Origin: Gossypium raimondii
Lineage: Eukaryota > Streptophyta > Magnoliopsida > Malvales > Malvaceae
Length of the DNA stretch: 64,000 bases
Assembly (NCBI RefSeq): GCF_025698545.1
Contig: NC_068572.1
Span: 4,712,001 to 4,776,000 of the forward strand
Reading direction: 5' to 3'
Both the position numbers and the translations under genes were made by a program. Position 1 is the stretch's first letter, and each line of letters starts with the position of its first letter. The notes below the pieces were generated by a model, which worked only from the letters and a program-made list of their open reading frames with translations, ran no database searches and was not told the origin of the DNA. This document shows positions 62,561 to 64,000 of the stretch, piece after piece.

Positions 62561-64000
62561 TGTAACACTCCAAACCCGGTCTAGACATTATGGTCGAATC
62601 TAACAATGTCACAAGGTAGTGCTTTTCAAAAAAATATGTCGTCGCTAAATCCCCTTTTCTATTTAACCATTTTTTTCATTTTCTTATGTTAATTTCAAAC
62701 CGTGTCGTTCGTTTCCAAAACATTATTCATTTACAAATCGTTATTCAATTTCAAAATATTTTTTTATTTTTATTCCGGAATCTTTTAAACAGTTTGTTTA
62801 TTCGTGGTATTTTTGATAAAACATTAATTTCAATTGAAAATCCAAGTTTTACCTAACACTAGTAGATTTAAATAATAAAACCGTATAAAGTCCAAATTTT
62901 AAACCAAAATTCGTAAAGGCCATAATTACAGTAAAATACTCCCAAATAAAAGTAAAATCATAAATAGGTAATAAATAGTGTAAAAGAAGTCGTGTGGCCA
63001 CCACTGAGTCCTCTGCTGCACCGATCCGCCTATATCTGAGGATTACCTGTACTGATAAAATAGAAGGGGTGAGTTTACGTAAACTAAGTGTGTAATCCCC
63101 ATAGAAATGTACAGACAGTAAACAAATAATCACAGTCTGGGCTTAAGCTCTTTTCAGTATCAGTATTAGTCCAGTTTGGGCCTTAGCCCATCTCAGTACA
63201 AAAACAGTAATGAAGTAGAGCTTTAGCCCATCACAGTATCAATAGCAGTAACAGATATGCAGTCACAAAAATCTTACTCATCCAACCTCTACACACCATC
63301 TCCGTCCAACCCTACACTCCATGTGAGGATATAATCAACCCACCAATCATTACGCTCTAAGTAGTACCGAATGCGACACTAGATAGTAGTTTGAAGCTGA
63401 GCTGCCAGTAAATTAGGCTCGAGGCCTTTCAGTACACTTTCTTCGAACATTATAATCTCCCAACCCAATGTAATGCAATATACAGATATAACATGCTATA
63501 ACATAATATCATGCATGTAAACAGGACATATAGTATCAAATCAGTGGGACATCATCAGGCTTAGTCATATCAGTCATACAATCATTTTAGTCAATTAGAG
63601 GTCTAGGTAAACTTACCGACACTACAGTAGGTTCACAGTCGACTTGGGCGACCCGTGCAACCTTATTAGTCAAACAGTGAAAATGGGCCTACAAGCCCAT
63701 GATGTTCGCCGTGTGGCCCACATGACCCAAATTCGCCTTGGCCTCGTGATCTATTTTAATGTAATTCGTGCTAGTTAATTATTCATATATGTTTCCACTA
63801 TTTACTTATATGATCCTTCAAAGCTGTCTACTTGAGTCACTGTTACTAAATTATTTGTATCTTAAGCTACAAAATTCCAAATTAAGATCCACAATTTTTT
63901 TTCTGAAACCAGACTCAAATATCTTCTTACCATAAAATTTTTAGCCAATAAGTACAGTTTATTCTTTAAATTTTCTCCTATTCTGTTGTTTGATAGTTTC
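62561..64000 (-). mobile_element. Start of another minus-strand LTR (open at window end)
   Basis: Begins TGTAACACTCCAAACCCGGT, which is the reverse complement of an LTR 3' end (...GGTTTGGAGTGTTACA), then AGACATTATGGTCGAATCTA. GGGCTTAAGCTCTTTTCAGT and GGGCCTTAGCCCATCTCAGT repeats lie at 63140-63230. No coding domains before the window ends, and the far boundary is not visible. Confidence 0.55.

Overview
The window is plant nuclear DNA. Genes carry short GT/AG introns, the intergenic DNA is very AT-rich and full of retrotransposon debris, and the proteins are dicot-like. The repeats (long LTRs with TGTAAC.../...GTTACA ends, a MULE carrying a plant mobile domain gene, a short tRNA-like SINE) resemble what I know of cotton (Gossypium, Malvaceae). 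That assignment is from memory of repeat and protein families, not from a search.

Six host genes can be modelled with intact reading frames or, for the first, an intact 3' end: the end of mitochondrial fumarase (1-1164, +), a group VII ERF with an MCGGAI N-degron (3467-4438, -), a 24-exon RelA/SpoT homologue of the RSH1 type (31940-38813, -, 881 residues), a PMEI/invertase-inhibitor protein (45153-45704, -), cytosolic ribosomal protein L18 (46956-48772, -, 187 residues) and a small LEA_3/SAG21-like protein (54511-54882, -, 92 residues). Exon sums for all multi-exon models are exact multiples of three with no internal stop. They are unrelated single genes rather than a pathway, although ERF-VII (oxygen and ethylene signalling), RSH1 (plastid ppGpp) and LEA_3 are all stress-linked.

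Layout: 1-5 kb fumarase and ERF, with a fold-back element between them. 7.2-15.7 kb is a 2.6 kb duplication whose copies flank a 3'-truncated long LTR with a 9-unit minisatellite. 17.5-19.3 kb is a broken partial copy of RSH1. 22.7-28.6 kb is a receptor-like-protein (LRR) pseudogene split by a 2745 bp solo LTR with TG...CA ends and a perfect CTATC target duplication. 29.4-30.05 kb is a second RLP fragment, cut by Copia debris. 31.9-38.8 kb is the intact RSH1. 39.6-44.3 kb holds a hAT-type MITE, an LTR and Copia remnants. 45-49 kb holds PMEI and RPL18. 49.04-53.76 kb is a complete 4727 bp Mutator-like element with ~250 bp TIRs and a perfect 9 bp target duplication. It carries a decayed plant mobile domain (MAIN-like) gene tail-to-tail with a truncated mudrA. 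54.5-55 kb is the LEA gene. From 58 kb to the end there are nested minus-strand LTRs.

The most interesting signals are: four evenly spaced hairpins with a shared GTAAGTTAG-like loop inside the solo LTR; minisatellites of short palindromes in two related long LTRs; the PMD-carrying MULE 265 bp upstream of RPL18; a frame-neutral ERF-VII intron that would add a membrane-like segment if retained; and a duplication that keeps both the filled and the empty state of one LTR insertion. I did not find a clear new multi-gene system.
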